Positions 16,719-25,236 of a stretch of DNA of 41,012 nucleotides are shown one piece after another. Where the stretch lies: positions 1 to 41,012 of the forward strand of contig JAFUWN010000085.1 in assembly GCA_017483465.1 (NCBI GenBank), in the 5' to 3' direction. Both the position numbers and the translations under genes were made by a program. Positions within the stretch are counted from its first letter, which is position 1; each line of letters starts with the position of its first letter. The notes below the pieces were generated by a model that saw only the letters and a list, made by a program, of their open reading frames with translations, was not told the origin of the DNA and did no database searches. Source of the stretch: Oscillospiraceae bacterium. Its GTDB lineage: Bacteria; Bacillota; Clostridia; Oscillospirales; Ruminococcaceae.

Positions 16719-18374
16719 TTATTTTGCGTAATCCGCAACCCGACTTTCACGAATCAGATTGACTTTAATCTGACCTGGATATTCCATTTCGTTTTCAATC
16801 TGCTGAGCAATCTGACGGGCAACAAGCACCATTTTTTCATCATTGATGATATCCGGCTGAATCATGACACGGATTTCACGGCCTGCCTGAACTGCATAGC
16901 ATTTTTCAACGCCTTTATAAGACATACAGATTTCTTCCAGTTTTTCAAGCCGCTTGATATAGCTGTCATAATTTTCGCTTCTTGCACCGGGACGAGCCGC
17001 AGAAATGGCATCGGCTGCCTGTACGATACAGGCGATCGCTGTACGGGGTTCGACATCATTATGATGGGCTTCGATGGCATGAAGCACTTCTGCATTTTCA
17101 TGACATTTCCGGCAGACATCCACACCGAGCTGAACATGAGAGCCTTCCATTTCAGAAGTCAGAGCTTTGCCGATATCATGCAGCAGACCGGCACGTTTGG
17201 CAAGACTGACATCCACGCCGAGTTCCGCAGCAAGTACACCGGAAAGCTGAGCGACTTCGATCGAATGTGTCAGAACATTCTGACGATAGCTGGTTCTGAA
17301 TTTCAGGCGGCCTAATAATTTGATCAACTCATGATTCAGGCCGTGAACGTTGGTTTCCAGAACAGCCCGTTCGCCTTCCTGTTTGATTTTATGTTCGACT
17401 TCACGTTTTGCTTTTTCGACCATTTCTTCGATACGGCTCGGATGGATACGGCCGTCAGAGATCAGTCTTTCCAGAGCGATTCTTGCAATTTCCCTGCGCA
17501 CCTGATCGAAGCAGGAAAGTGTAATTGCTTCCGGCGTATCGTCAATAATCAGATCAACACCGGTGAGCGTTTCGAGAGTACGGATATTTCTTCCTTCACG
17601 GCCGATAATTCTGCCTTTCATTTCGTCATTCGGCAGAGCGACAACGGAAACAGCGGCTTCCGAAACCTGATCAGAAGCACATTTTGCGATAGCAAGAGAA
17701 ATATAGCTTCTTGCTTTTTCCTCGCATTCTTCTTTGAGCTGCTGTTCATAAGAAGAAATTTTCACAGCTTTTTCGTGTACCAGATCTTCTTCAAGGGTTT
17801 TGAGCATATATTCTTTTGCCTGTTCACGGGTCAGTTCAGAGATACGCTCCAGAGTAGAAATTTGTTCCTGTCTGATATTTTCAGCTTCTGTCTTGAGATT
17901 TTCGACTTCCTGCATTTTTTCCTGAACAGCCTGTTCTTTCTGTTCTGCTGCATCGATTTTTTTATCAAGAGTTTCTTCTTTCTGATGAATCCGGCGTTCT
18001 TGTTTAGAGATCTCGTTACGCCTGTCACGGATTTCTTTTTCTGCTTCCTGACGGAGTTTATAAATTTCGTCCTTTGCTTCGACCAGAATTTCTTTTTTTC
18101 TGTTTTCGGCTTCTTTATCTGCCTCTTCGAGCTGTAACTTTGCCTGCTGAATCAGCCGTTCTGCTTCAGCGGTCTGTTGTTTTGCAGTCTGCATTTCATC
18201 CTGAGCCGCTTTCTGAGCCGCTTTGAGTGTTGCTTCGTCTTGCTGGCGGCGATGTTCTTCGCCTTTGGCAAAGCCTTCTTTTTCAGCGGACTGCAGTTTT
18301 CCGGAATAGAATTTCCAGACAAAGATGACAGCCGCAATCAGGACGACAATTACTCCGATCAAAAAACCTGTCAT
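16719..18374 (-). CDS. rny: Ribonuclease Y
   Basis: A 551-aa membrane-anchored endonuclease that starts mRNA decay. It has an N-terminal helix (about 2-20), a long Glu/Lys/Gln-rich coiled coil (about 25-195), a KH domain with [15 protein letters not shown], and an HD domain with HSIEVA and LLHDIGKA (the metal-binding His-Asp pair). It ends in the usual VADYAK-type tail. The ATG at 18374 is better spaced from GGGAGGT (8 nt) than the one at 18380. The family is usually about 510-530 aa. Confidence 0.96.
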   Translation of the reverse strand: MTGFLIGVIVVLIAAVIFVWKFYSGKLQSAEKEGFAKGEEHRRQQDEATLKAAQKAAQDEMQTAKQQTAEAERLIQQAKLQLEEADKEAENRKKEILVEAKDEIYKLRQEAEKEIRDRRNEISKQERRIHQKEETLDKKIDAAEQKEQAVQEKMQEVENLKTEAENIRQEQISTLERISELTREQAKEYMLKTLEEDLVHEKAVKISSYEQQLKEECEEKARSYISLAIAKCASDQVSEAAVSVVALPNDEMKGRIIGREGRNIRTLETLTGVDLIIDDTPEAITLSCFDQVRREIARIALERLISDGRIHPSRIEEMVEKAKREVEHKIKQEGERAVLETNVHGLNHELIKLLGRLKFRTSYRQNVLTHSIEVAQLSGVLAAELGVDVSLAKRAGLLHDIGKALTSEMEGSHVQLGVDVCRKCHENAEVLHAIEAHHNDVEPRTAIACIVQAADAISAARPGARSENYDSYIKRLEKLEEICMSYKGVEKCYAVQAGREIRVMIQPDIINDEKMVLVARQIAQQIENEMEYPGQIKVNLIRESRVADYAK

Positions 18375-18537
18375 TCGCATTACCTCCCTTAAATTTGTAA
18401 AGTTTGTTTTCGTGATGAAATTGCTGAAACTTCACACAGGCGGTAAATGCCGCTTCCTGTATTTGTTCAATTTTCAAAAAATATAAATAGATATATAAAG
18501 CCGCAAATACGCCTGCATAAGCTTACAGATATAAATT

Positions 18538-18607
18538 GCTGCCCATGGGCAGCCGTCCATATCATTCACAATATTATTATTGTAACTTTTTTTCGGAAAT
18601 TTGTCAA
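18538..18607 (-). promoter_or_regulatory. Promoter of rny and leader palindrome
   Basis: TTGACA (18607-18602), a 17-nt spacer and TACAAT (18584-18579) on the minus strand give a leader of about 200 nt. A perfect 16-bp palindrome with CCATGG at its centre (18538-18553) lies early in that leader; it lacks a U-tract and is not a terminator. The remainder of 18381-18772 holds nothing else that I can support. Confidence 0.6.
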
Positions 18608-18772
18608 GAGGATATGCAAAAAAATTTCTGAAAAGCAGATTTTTATTGCAAATTGTTTTCCGGACAAGTACACATGAATTCGCTATGCGTACAAAATCAA
18701 CAGGGAAAGGGGTGGAAATTCTTCTGTTTTCGTGTAAAGCGACAAAATTGCAGAGGAAATACAAGAAATTAC

Positions 18773-18801
18773 TTGCAAAACTGCCAATTCTGCTGTATAA
18801 T
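18773..18801 (+). promoter_or_regulatory. Promoter of the aminotransferase gene
   Basis: TTGCAA (18773-18778) and TATAAT (18796-18801) with a 17-nt spacer; AGAAAGGA lies upstream of the ATG at 18843. Confidence 0.65.
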
Positions 18802-18842
18802 AAATTAGAAATTTCAAATCACCAGAAAGGAACGATTTTTTC

Positions 18843-20117
18843 ATGAACCTGAGAGAATACAGAATCGAAGAATTAAACGCTTTTTATGAAACCTGCAAGA
18901 GTACTTATGCGGACTATCAGTCCCAGAATCTGAAACTGGATATGTCCCGTGGCAAGCCCTCCCCTGCCCAGCTGGATTTGAGTGCAGGACTGCTGGACTG
19001 TCTGAATAATGAAGATCTGAACGGTGAAGCCGGAGATTATAGAAATTACGGTCTTCTGGACGGCATTCCGGAGGCAAAGAGATTATTTGCCCCCATGCTG
19101 AACGTCAAGCCGGAAGAAATTTTTATGTTCGGAAATGCCAGCTTGCAGGCTATGTATCTGACTGTCAGCTATGCCTATACACATGGACTGTTAGGGAATA
19201 CGCCCTGGAAAGATCTGGAGAAAGTAAAATTTTTATGTCCGGTGCCGGGTTATGACAGACATTTCAGAATTACAGAATTTTTCGGCATCGAGATGATTAA
19301 TATTCCGACAGATGAAAACGGCCCTGATATGGATATGATTGAAAAATTAGTATCAGAAGATGACAGTATCAAGGGAATCTGGTGTGTACCGCAGTATTCC
19401 AACCCGTCCGGTGTGGTTTACAGTGATTAGGCAGAAAAGAGATTTTATGCTCAGAAGCATGCCGCAAAGGATTTCCGTATTTTCTGGGATAATGCATACT
19501 GCATTCATCATCTGTGTGATAATCCCAGGATCATTCTGCCGATTCTGGAAGAAGCCAGAAAGAACGGCAACGAGAATATTGTCTATATTTTCGCTTCTAC
19601 TGCAAAAGTAACCTATGCCGGAGCAGGTGTCTCCATGTTAGCGGCTTCTCAGGAAAATCTGAAAGATCTGACAAAAGCCCTGAGTGCATTCACAATCAGT
19701 TTTGATAAGATCAATCAGATGCGTCATGTAAAATTTTTTGACGGCAAATTTGAGAATGTTCTTGCACATATGGAAAAGCAGAGAGCCTTGCTCGAACCGA
19801 AATTCAAGACCGTACTGGATACCCTGAATGCTGAAATCAGACCTTTGGGCATTGGTGAATGGACAGAACCGAAAGGCGGTTATTTCGTATCATTCAACGC
19901 ACCGGCAGGCTGTGCCAAGAGAATTGTACAGCTCTGCAAAGAAGCCGGCGTTGTTCTGACCGGAGCAGGTGCGGCATTCCCCTACGGCAAAGACCCGGAA
20001 GACAGAAATATCAGAATCGCACCTTCTTACCCGTCTGTAGAGGAACTTCAGAAAGCAATGGATTTATTTGTACTCTGTGTAAAAATGGCTGCTGCCGAAA
20101 AACTGCTGAACGCATAA
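18843..20117 (+). pseudogene. PLP-dependent aminotransferase (MocR-like, PF12897 type) with in-frame TAG
   Basis: Read through, this is a 424-codon class I aminotransferase of the group that uses aspartate or other amino acids. It has NYGLLDGIPEAKRLF, GNASLQAMYL, VPGYDRHF, PQYSNPSGVVYSD, DNAY and the PLP-binding Lys255 in FASTAKVTYAGAG. Codon 196 (19428-19430) is TAG, between YSD and AEKRFYAQKHAAKDF, where relatives have a variable polar residue (often Glu). CAG or GAG to TAG is one change. The frame then continues for 228 codons to TAA with every conserved motif intact. Truncation at TAG would remove the catalytic Lys. Confidence 0.82.
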
Positions 20118-20132
20118 AATAGTAATTTACCG

Positions 20133-20163
20133 CACTGGCTGTCTACGGACAGTCAGTGTTTTT
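20133..20163 (+). terminator. Terminator of the aminotransferase gene
   Basis: An 11-bp stem with one G-T pair (20133-20143 with 20148-20158, loop TACG) followed by TTTTT. Confidence 0.8.
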
Positions 20164-20171
20164 ATGATCTG

Positions 20172-20309
20172 AAAAAACAAAGAATCCTCTGTAAGGGAAC
20201 AGAGGGTTCTTTGCCATGATATAGGGATTATAGGGATTTTTATAATTAACGCTGGAGTTACGTTAATTACTTCTAAAAGGGGGAGAATATTATTCTTATT
20301 TCTAAGAAC
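20172..20309 (-). ncRNA. Putative small RNA, copy B
   Basis: Predicted 138-nt minus-strand transcript. A 5' hairpin (20308-20303 with 20298-20293, GAAA loop) starts within two bases of the predicted +1. A 9-bp middle hairpin follows (20269-20261 with 20251-20243) with a CUCC-containing loop. Next comes an unpaired stretch with two UCCC motifs and UAUAUCAUG, then a 15-bp terminator stem (20213-20178) followed by six Us. There is no credible ORF. The order of elements and the unpaired core match copy A. Target and function are unknown; UCCC motifs in Gram-positive small RNAs often pair with ribosome-binding sites. Confidence 0.65.
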
Positions 20310-20315
20310 AATCAT

Positions 20316-20360
20316 AGTATAACATCCTTTTGTGATAATTATATGAAAACAATATGAAAG
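20316..20360 (-). promoter_or_regulatory. Response-regulator-type promoter of copy B
   Basis: Three direct repeats (CTTTCAT, TTTTCAT, TTATCAC; TCA at 20357, 20346 and 20335) at exact 11-bp steps end 10 nt before TATACT (20321-20316). There is no good -35. This is the layout of PhoB/PhoP-type activated promoters. Confidence 0.6.
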
Positions 20361-20392
20361 TTTTGGATATAATCTTTTATCTGGAATTACAG

Positions 20393-20511
20393 AAAAAACA
20401 CAAAAATCCTCTTCCGAGGACTCTTGTGCATGATATAGGGATTATTGGGGATTTATAATAACGTTGGGGTAAAACGCTATTACCTGAGTAAACAGTCATT
20501 TCTAATGACCA
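20393..20511 (-). ncRNA. Putative small RNA, copy A
   Basis: Predicted 119-nt minus-strand transcript directly after the kinase gene. A 5' hairpin (20509-20504 with 20500-20495, AGA loop) starts at about +3. The middle 9-bp hairpin (20481-20473 with 20465-20457) has a UUACCCC loop. The unpaired core has AUCCCC and AUCCCUAUAUCAUG, and the terminator stem (20428-20399) is followed by six Us. The core and architecture match copy B while stem sequences differ with compensating changes, which argues for conserved RNA structure. No protein is evident. Confidence 0.68.
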
Positions 20512-20517
20512 TAGTTT

Positions 20518-20573
20518 ATTATATCTGCTGTCAATGACAGCAATATGATAATCATGTGATAATTTTGTGAAAA
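20518..20573 (-). promoter_or_regulatory. Response-regulator-type promoter of copy A
   Basis: Four direct repeats (TTTTCAC, TTATCAC, TTATCAT, CTGTCAT; TCA at 20570, 20559, 20548 and 20537) in exact 11-bp steps end 10 nt before TATAAT (20523-20518). The last repeat equals the E. coli Pho-box half-site. The array begins one base after the kinase stop codon. Confidence 0.68.
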
Positions 20574-22004
20574 TCATCTGATTTCAAACCAGAAAACAGA
20601 ACCCTCCCCTAGTTTGGAGCGGACTCCGTAGCCATAATTATGCAGTTTCAGGATTGCCTTGACAATAGAGAGACCCAGGCCGGTTCCGACGACTTCACGC
20701 TTATGATTTTCACTGCGATAATATTTATCAAAAATTTTCTTGATTTTATCTTCTTCAATACCTGCTCCGGTATCACGGACTTCAATTCTGACTCCCTGTT
20801 CTGTATTGATTTGTTTTACAAAGACCTGTTTGTCATCGCCTGTATAGTTAATTGCATTATTGATCAGATTGCAGACAACACGTTCCATTTTACCGGCATC
20901 ACAGGTCACTTCTCTGGATTCATCCGGAGTAAATGACAGATGATAGCCCATCTGTTCGGATACGCCTTTATAGCGTGAGCAGATTTCTGTCATCCAGGCA
21001 GTGACATCAAAAGTAGTCGGTTCGAGTTTCTGACTGCCGTTTTCGAGTTTGGATAAATCCAGAATATCATTGACAAGCATAGTCAGTCTGTCAGTTTCTT
21101 CTATGATCACTTGCAGATGAGCATTTCTCTTGACAGGATTATCACCGGACAGATCACGGATCATTTCGGCATAGGCTTTGAGCATCGTGAGCGGAGTCCG
21201 GAGATCATGCGAAACATTGGCGATCAGATCTCTCTGCATGGTATCGACTTTAGAGATTTCATGTTCTGCATAAGTAAGAGTCTGAGCGAGTTCGTCAACT
21301 TCTTTATAGCCGCCGCCTTTGAATTCTGTATCATACTGCCCGTGAGCCATGCGTTTGGCAGATTCGGTAATCTGGATAATCGGCACAGAAAGGCGGTTTG
21401 CCAGTATCAGAGCGATAATAAAGCCGGCGACCAGTAATAGAATCGCAATCATCAGGAGCAGGCGTTTTAATAACAATACGGTTGTACCGACAGGTTCCAG
21501 AGCCGTATTGAACAGCATATAGCCGTCAGGGTTCTGCACATCTCCGATCACGCTGCCGAGAACGAGGGTTTTCATATTGATCTGTTCATCAAAGACATTC
21601 ATGCAGATTGTACCGGTTTCACTGTTCTTGACTTCCTGCTGAATCTGGAATAAATAATTATGCCATCCGTGAAGAAGACAGCGGTTGCCCATGACATCGC
21701 TTTGATAGAGCACATAATTTCTGCTGTCGATAACAGAAATACAGATCTGATTGCTGAACGAAACCGATCGCATAGTTTCTTCAAATTCATCTGTATCATA
21801 GGCTTTAATCAGTTCGCTTGCGATATTTTTAGTTTCCTGAATTTTGAAATAATAATAAAATTTTTCCAGGAAAGCGACTTCAATCAGGAGAAGTCCGGAA
21901 GCAATGACAGTAAAGATAATAAAAGCCATTGCAAGGAGTGTATGCAGAGAAAGACGGCTTTTCTCTTTTTGGGCTTTAATTTTTGTTTTTTTCTTATTCA
22001 GCAT
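20574..22004 (-). CDS. Sensor histidine kinase
   Basis: A 476-aa membrane kinase. It has a first helix (about 25-48), an extracytoplasmic sensor region (about 50-180), a second helix (about 185-210), HAMP, HisKA with the phospho-His in ANVSHDLRTPL, and HATPase with NLINNAINY, DTGAGI and GTGLGLSIVKA. It lacks a PAS domain, unlike typical PhoR. The frame opens further upstream, but the ATG at 22004 begins MLNKKKTKIK before the first helix and overlaps the response-regulator gene by 11 nt. Its signal is unknown. Confidence 0.93.
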   Translation of the reverse strand: MLNKKKTKIKAQKEKSRLSLHTLLAMAFIIFTVIASGLLLIEVAFLEKFYYYFKIQETKNIASELIKAYDTDEFEETMRSVSFSNQICISVIDSRNYVLYQSDVMGNRCLLHGWHNYLFQIQQEVKNSETGTICMNVFDEQINMKTLVLGSVIGDVQNPDGYMLFNTALEPVGTTVLLLKRLLLMIAILLLVAGFIIALILANRLSVPIIQITESAKRMAHGQYDTEFKGGGYKEVDELAQTLTYAEHEISKVDTMQRDLIANVSHDLRTPLTMLKAYAEMIRDLSGDNPVKRNAHLQVIIEETDRLTMLVNDILDLSKLENGSQKLEPTTFDVTAWMTEICSRYKGVSEQMGYHLSFTPDESREVTCDAGKMERVVCNLINNAINYTGDDKQVFVKQINTEQGVRIEVRDTGAGIEEDKIKKIFDKYYRSENHKREVVGTGLGLSIVKAILKLHNYGYGVRSKLGEGSVFWFEIR

Positions 22005-22692
22005 TAGAATCAAATTTATAGCCCATGCCCCGGAGAGTGACAATAAACTTGCGATACTCACCGAGGCTGTTTCTCAGCATTTTAATATGTGTATCGACTG
22101 TTCTGTCATCACCGAAGAAATCATAGCCCCAGACGGATTCCAGAAGCTTGTCACGGGTGAGGGCAAGGCCTTTGTTTCTGACTAAATAAAATAACAAATC
22201 ATATTCTTTGGGAGTCATAGAAGCCTTTTTGCCGTCAACATAGACTTCTCTGCCGGCCATGTCAATTTCGAGACCTTCAAAGACGAGAGTTTCCCGTTTG
22301 GATTCTTTCGGCTCTGTAGTCTGAACAGAATTTTTACTTCTCATAAGAACGGCTTTGACACGGGCCATTAATTCTTTCGGAGAGAACGGCTTGACAACAT
22401 AGTCATCCACGCCGATTTCAAAGCCGAATAATTTATCATATTCCTCGCCCCTTGCAGAGAGCATAATAATAGGAACATTTTTATGTTTCTTGATTTCCTT
22501 GCTGGCAGAATAGCCGTCTAACTTCGGCATCATAACGTCCATAATAATCAGGTCATAATGATTTTTCTTGCATTTTTCGACGGCTTCCATACCGTTTTCA
22601 GCCTCATCAACGTCATATTCTTCAAATTCAGCGTATTCTCTGACGACGGCCCTGATATTGACCTCATCATCAACGATTAATAACTTGCTCAT
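21994..22692 (-). CDS. OmpR/PhoB-family response regulator
   Basis: A 232-aa regulator with a receiver domain (acidic pair VDDE, phospho-Asp52 in LIIMDVMMP, Lys in VVKPFSPKEL) and a C-terminal winged helix (LTRDKLLESVWGYD, DDRTVDTHIKMLRNSL, TLRGMGYKF). Members of this family bind direct repeats with 10-11-bp spacing. That makes it the prime candidate for the arrays at 20332-20360 and 20534-20573. The ATG at 22692 (MSKLLIVDDE) is chosen although the frame opens earlier. Confidence 0.94.
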   Translation of the reverse strand: MSKLLIVDDEVNIRAVVREYAEFEEYDVDEAENGMEAVEKCKKNHYDLIIMDVMMPKLDGYSASKEIKKHKNVPIIMLSARGEEYDKLFGFEIGVDDYVVKPFSPKELMARVKAVLMRSKNSVQTTEPKESKRETLVFEGLEIDMAGREVYVDGKKASMTPKEYDLLFYLVRNKGLALTRDKLLESVWGYDFFGDDRTVDTHIKMLRNSLGEYRKFIVTLRGMGYKFDSNAE

Positions 22693-22728
22693 TACTGAAC
22701 AGCCCCTTTCATGGTTTTTATATATTAT

Positions 22729-22757
22729 AGCATATTTTGATAAAACAGGCAAGTCTT
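22729..22757 (-). promoter_or_regulatory. Promoter of the two-component operon
   Basis: On the minus strand TTGCCT (22757-22752) and TATAAT (22734-22729) have a 17-nt spacer. No 11-bp repeats were seen here, so autoregulation is not evident. Confidence 0.6.
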
Positions 22758-22805
22758 TTTTCAGAGAAAAACAGGTTAAAATTTTATTAAAAAATCTGAT
22801 AAGAT

Positions 22806-22834
22806 TTGACAAGCTTACAGGAGTATGCTATAAT
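22806..22834 (+). promoter_or_regulatory. Promoter of the 22884-25205 gene set
   Basis: TTGACA (22806-22811) and TATAAT (22829-22834) with a 17-nt spacer, about 45 nt before the first ATG. Confidence 0.7.
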
Positions 22835-22883
22835 AGAGATAATTTCAGATATGATAATAATATATTTAAGAGGAGGAATTAAA

Positions 22884-23264
22884 ATGGGCTTTATCAATCC
22901 GTTCCAGAAGAAAAATGAAATCTGGAAATATAAATACAATACACATGAAATCATGATTACGCTGAAGCGTTCGAGTGCGAAAGCCTCCAGAGTTGCATTA
23001 TATATCAACGGAGAGAAAGTAAACGAAGGCTTGCTCCGGTTACATGCGAATCTGGAAGGCTCCCTTCCGAGCGGAGAAACGGTATTTATCAAATTAGAGA
23101 GCGGTCTTGATAATATCGAATGTCAGGTGATTGTCGGAAAAAAGCTTTCTCTGGAGAAGCATGGAAAAGATATTTCTGATGATGAAGTACAGACTTTTGC
23201 GGCAATGGGAATGCTTTCATCAGGAGCTTTACAGCTTCCCGAAAATGACTATGATGATTTTTAA
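22884..23264 (+). CDS. Small cytosolic hypothetical protein
   Basis: A 126-aa acidic protein beginning MGFINPFQKKNEIWKYKYNTHEI and ending in an Asp-rich tail. I do not recognise the family. The pattern of short alternating hydrophobic strands suggests a mainly beta fold. AGGAGG lies 7 nt before the ATG. It is first of four co-directional genes, spaced 12 nt from the next, so it is probably co-transcribed with the paralogous membrane proteins downstream. Confidence 0.78.
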   Translation: MGFINPFQKKNEIWKYKYNTHEIMITLKRSSAKASRVALYINGEKVNEGLLRLHANLEGSLPSGETVFIKLESGLDNIECQVIVGKKLSLEKHGKDISDDEVQTFAAMGMLSSGALQLPENDYDDF

Positions 23265-23276
23265 GAAGATGATTTT

Positions 23277-23771
23277 ATGGAAACAGAATTTTGTTATATC
23301 AGTGAAAAACGCTATCTGAATACAATAGTTTTTCTTACGGTTCTTTTTATTATTTTTCCTGTTTGTTTTGCCATATTCAAAATTTCTCAGTTTTTCATAT
23401 TTCCTGTTACTCTCATTTCCACTATTCTGTTTGCCATTCTGGAGAACCATCTCAGTAATCTGAAAGGCGAATTTGAAGCCGATGAAGAAGTCTGTATCTT
23501 TACGCTTTCTAAAAAAGAACTGCATTTTAAATACGAAGAAATTACAGGAATCGAGCTTGCTAATTTTCCCGAAAACGGCAGAGGCGGAAGCTTAATCGGA
23601 TATAAGATCAAGCTGAAGATGAGAGTAAAAAATATGAATTATGTCATTCAGCAGGAAATGAAATTAGATTACAATTTACAGAAACATCCTGAACAGATTG
23701 CGAAAAAGCTGGAACAGATGGAATTAACGGAAATCGGAAATTTTCTGAAATGGAAAACAGGGCTGTACTAA
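23277..23771 (+). CDS. Paralogue 1 of a tandem membrane-protein family
   Basis: A 164-aa protein with two adjacent N-terminal helices (about 17-60) and a cytosolic domain of about 100 residues that looks like a PH-type beta domain (strand-rich, ending in a long helix). Shared family marks are: start FCYIS, KELHFKYEEITGIELANFPE, GGSLIGYKIKL, and the end LTEIGNFLKWK. Function is unknown. The three tandem copies have the same order of parts. Confidence 0.75.
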   Translation: METEFCYISEKRYLNTIVFLTVLFIIFPVCFAIFKISQFFIFPVTLISTILFAILENHLSNLKGEFEADEEVCIFTLSKKELHFKYEEITGIELANFPENGRGGSLIGYKIKLKMRVKNMNYVIQQEMKLDYNLQKHPEQIAKKLEQMELTEIGNFLKWKTGLY

Positions 23772-23783
23772 GGAGATGAGCCT

Positions 23784-24707
23784 ATGAAAAAAGAATTTTT
23801 TTATATCAGTAATCTGAGCTATATATTTTTTGCTCTTATGCTGATACTTATGCCTGCCGGCCTGATAGGTTTTGGATGCCTTTTTATTGAGGACGGAAAA
23901 TATATAGGAATCGGAACAATTGTGTTTCTGATATGGCTGATTCCGCTTGTATTGTATTATTTATGCCGTTATCTGAAAGCCACTTTTCAGGGAGATGATA
24001 AAGCCTTTGATTTCAGATTCAGATTCAAGTCTGAAAATCTGCATCTGGATTATAAGGAGATTAAAAAATGCGAATTACTGAATTATCCGGAACATAATCG
24101 TTTCGGCAGTCTGATAGGTTATAAAATCCATCTGCAAATCACAGATAAAGAGAATCATGAACATGTGATTCGGCAGTATGTTTCCGCAGATTACAGTTTT
24201 ATGGACTATCCGCAGGGACTTCCGAAAGAAGTCAAAGAAGCGGAACTGACACAGATCGGAAATTTTATCAAATCGAAACTGAACCCTGCGAATCTCAAAA
24301 AAACAGAAAAGAAAGAGTCTCCAGAATCTGAAACGGATACTTCCGTGATGTATACAAATATCGCAGATACACCGGAGATACAGGAGATACTGAAAGCACT
24401 CCGCTCAAAGAAATACATCAAGAAGATTGAAAATGAATTTACTTATGATTTTATTAAAGAAGTCTATCAGCAAAATCTGATTCTGACGCTGACGAATGAC
24501 GATACCTATTATGATAACGATGATTTAAAAATCCGGTTTGAGAACATTTCTGATTTAGAATCGAATCTGAAAGGCATTATGCCTCCTGCTTTCACGATTC
24601 TTGACCACATGTCTGAGGGATATTCACCTGAAACCAGATATGAATTAATCGAAGACGAATGGAATATTTTATCATTTTATTTTGAAAAAGCGGAAATCCT
24701 GAGCTGA
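23784..24707 (+). CDS. Paralogue 2 with a C-terminal extension
   Basis: A 307-aa protein. Residues 1-170 match the neighbours (start MKKEFFYIS, two helices, LHLDYKEIKKCELLNYPE, RFGSLIGYKIHL, LTQIGNFIKSKL). After a charged linker (about 172-190) comes a domain of about 115 residues (TPEIQEILKALRSKKYI onward) that the others lack. I do not recognise the extra domain. Spacing of 12 nt from copy 1 and 15 nt to copy 3 suggests one transcript. Confidence 0.75.
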   Translation: MKKEFFYISNLSYIFFALMLILMPAGLIGFGCLFIEDGKYIGIGTIVFLIWLIPLVLYYLCRYLKATFQGDDKAFDFRFRFKSENLHLDYKEIKKCELLNYPEHNRFGSLIGYKIHLQITDKENHEHVIRQYVSADYSFMDYPQGLPKEVKEAELTQIGNFIKSKLNPANLKKTEKKESPESETDTSVMYTNIADTPEIQEILKALRSKKYIKKIENEFTYDFIKEVYQQNLILTLTNDDTYYDNDDLKIRFENISDLESNLKGIMPPAFTILDHMSEGYSPETRYELIEDEWNILSFYFEKAEILS

Positions 24708-24722
24708 TAAGAAGGTGCTTTT

Positions 24723-25205
24723 ATGGAGAAGAAATTCAGATATATCAGCGAAAACTGTGAAGGCTTGATTATGTTATGCGTGATCGGCTTTGCCTTTAAT
24801 CCTGATATTTCCGGTTGGGCTAAAACAAGTACTGCATTTTTTCTCTACTGGATATGTTTTATCATCATGCTGATTTTCATATTCTGGAGCTGTCATATTT
24901 CAGGAAAATGTTTTGCAGATGATGAAAAGATAGCATTTCACCTATGGTTCGGACAAAAGAAAATTTTTTATTATCATGATATTAAATTAATAGATTGCAC
25001 TTATGAATATTATCATAATAAAAGCGATGAAGGCTATCTGATTCATCTGACAATCGAAACCAAAGAACGGAGTAAATTTACCATCACACAGAATCTTCCC
25101 TATGAGTCCAGATTTATTACAAATCCTGAATATTTCTTGGAAAAACTGGAAGCAACAGAATTCATGCAGATTAAAAATTTCATAGAATCAGAAATTTCCT
25201 CTTGA
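24723..25205 (+). CDS. Paralogue 3 of the tandem membrane-protein family
   Basis: A 160-aa protein, the most diverged copy. It starts MEKKFRYIS, has two helices (about 15-60), FADDEKIAFHLWFG, and the end FMQIKNFIESEIS in place of LTQIGNFIKS. Function is unknown. Its stop codon overlaps the -35 box of the thrS leader promoter, so no terminator separates it from the T-box transcript. Confidence 0.74.
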   Translation: MEKKFRYISENCEGLIMLCVIGFAFNPDISGWAKTSTAFFLYWICFIIMLIFIFWSCHISGKCFADDEKIAFHLWFGQKKIFYYHDIKLIDCTYEYYHNKSDEGYLIHLTIETKERSKFTITQNLPYESRFITNPEYFLEKLEATEFMQIKNFIESEISS

Positions 25206-25230
25206 CAAATTGAAAATTTTGTGCTATGAT
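25202..25230 (+). promoter_or_regulatory. Promoter of the thrS T-box transcript
   Basis: TTGACA (25202-25207) and TATGAT (25225-25230) with a 17-nt spacer; predicted start near 25237. Confidence 0.75.
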
Positions 25231-25236
25231 AGATTC

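Noticed and set aside
17331-18137. Long plus-strand open frame opposite rny
   Set aside because: It is the shadow of the RNase Y coiled coil; the Phe/Cys-rich product and lack of a ribosome site argue against a gene.
20116-20573. Simple repeated terminators or a REP element
   Set aside because: Hairpins alone would not explain the phased direct repeats, -10 boxes at equal distance and the conserved order of three hairpins in both copies.
20574-22692. Naming the two-component system PhoPR
   Set aside because: The kinase lacks a PAS domain and no phosphate genes are nearby; only the operator style is Pho-like.
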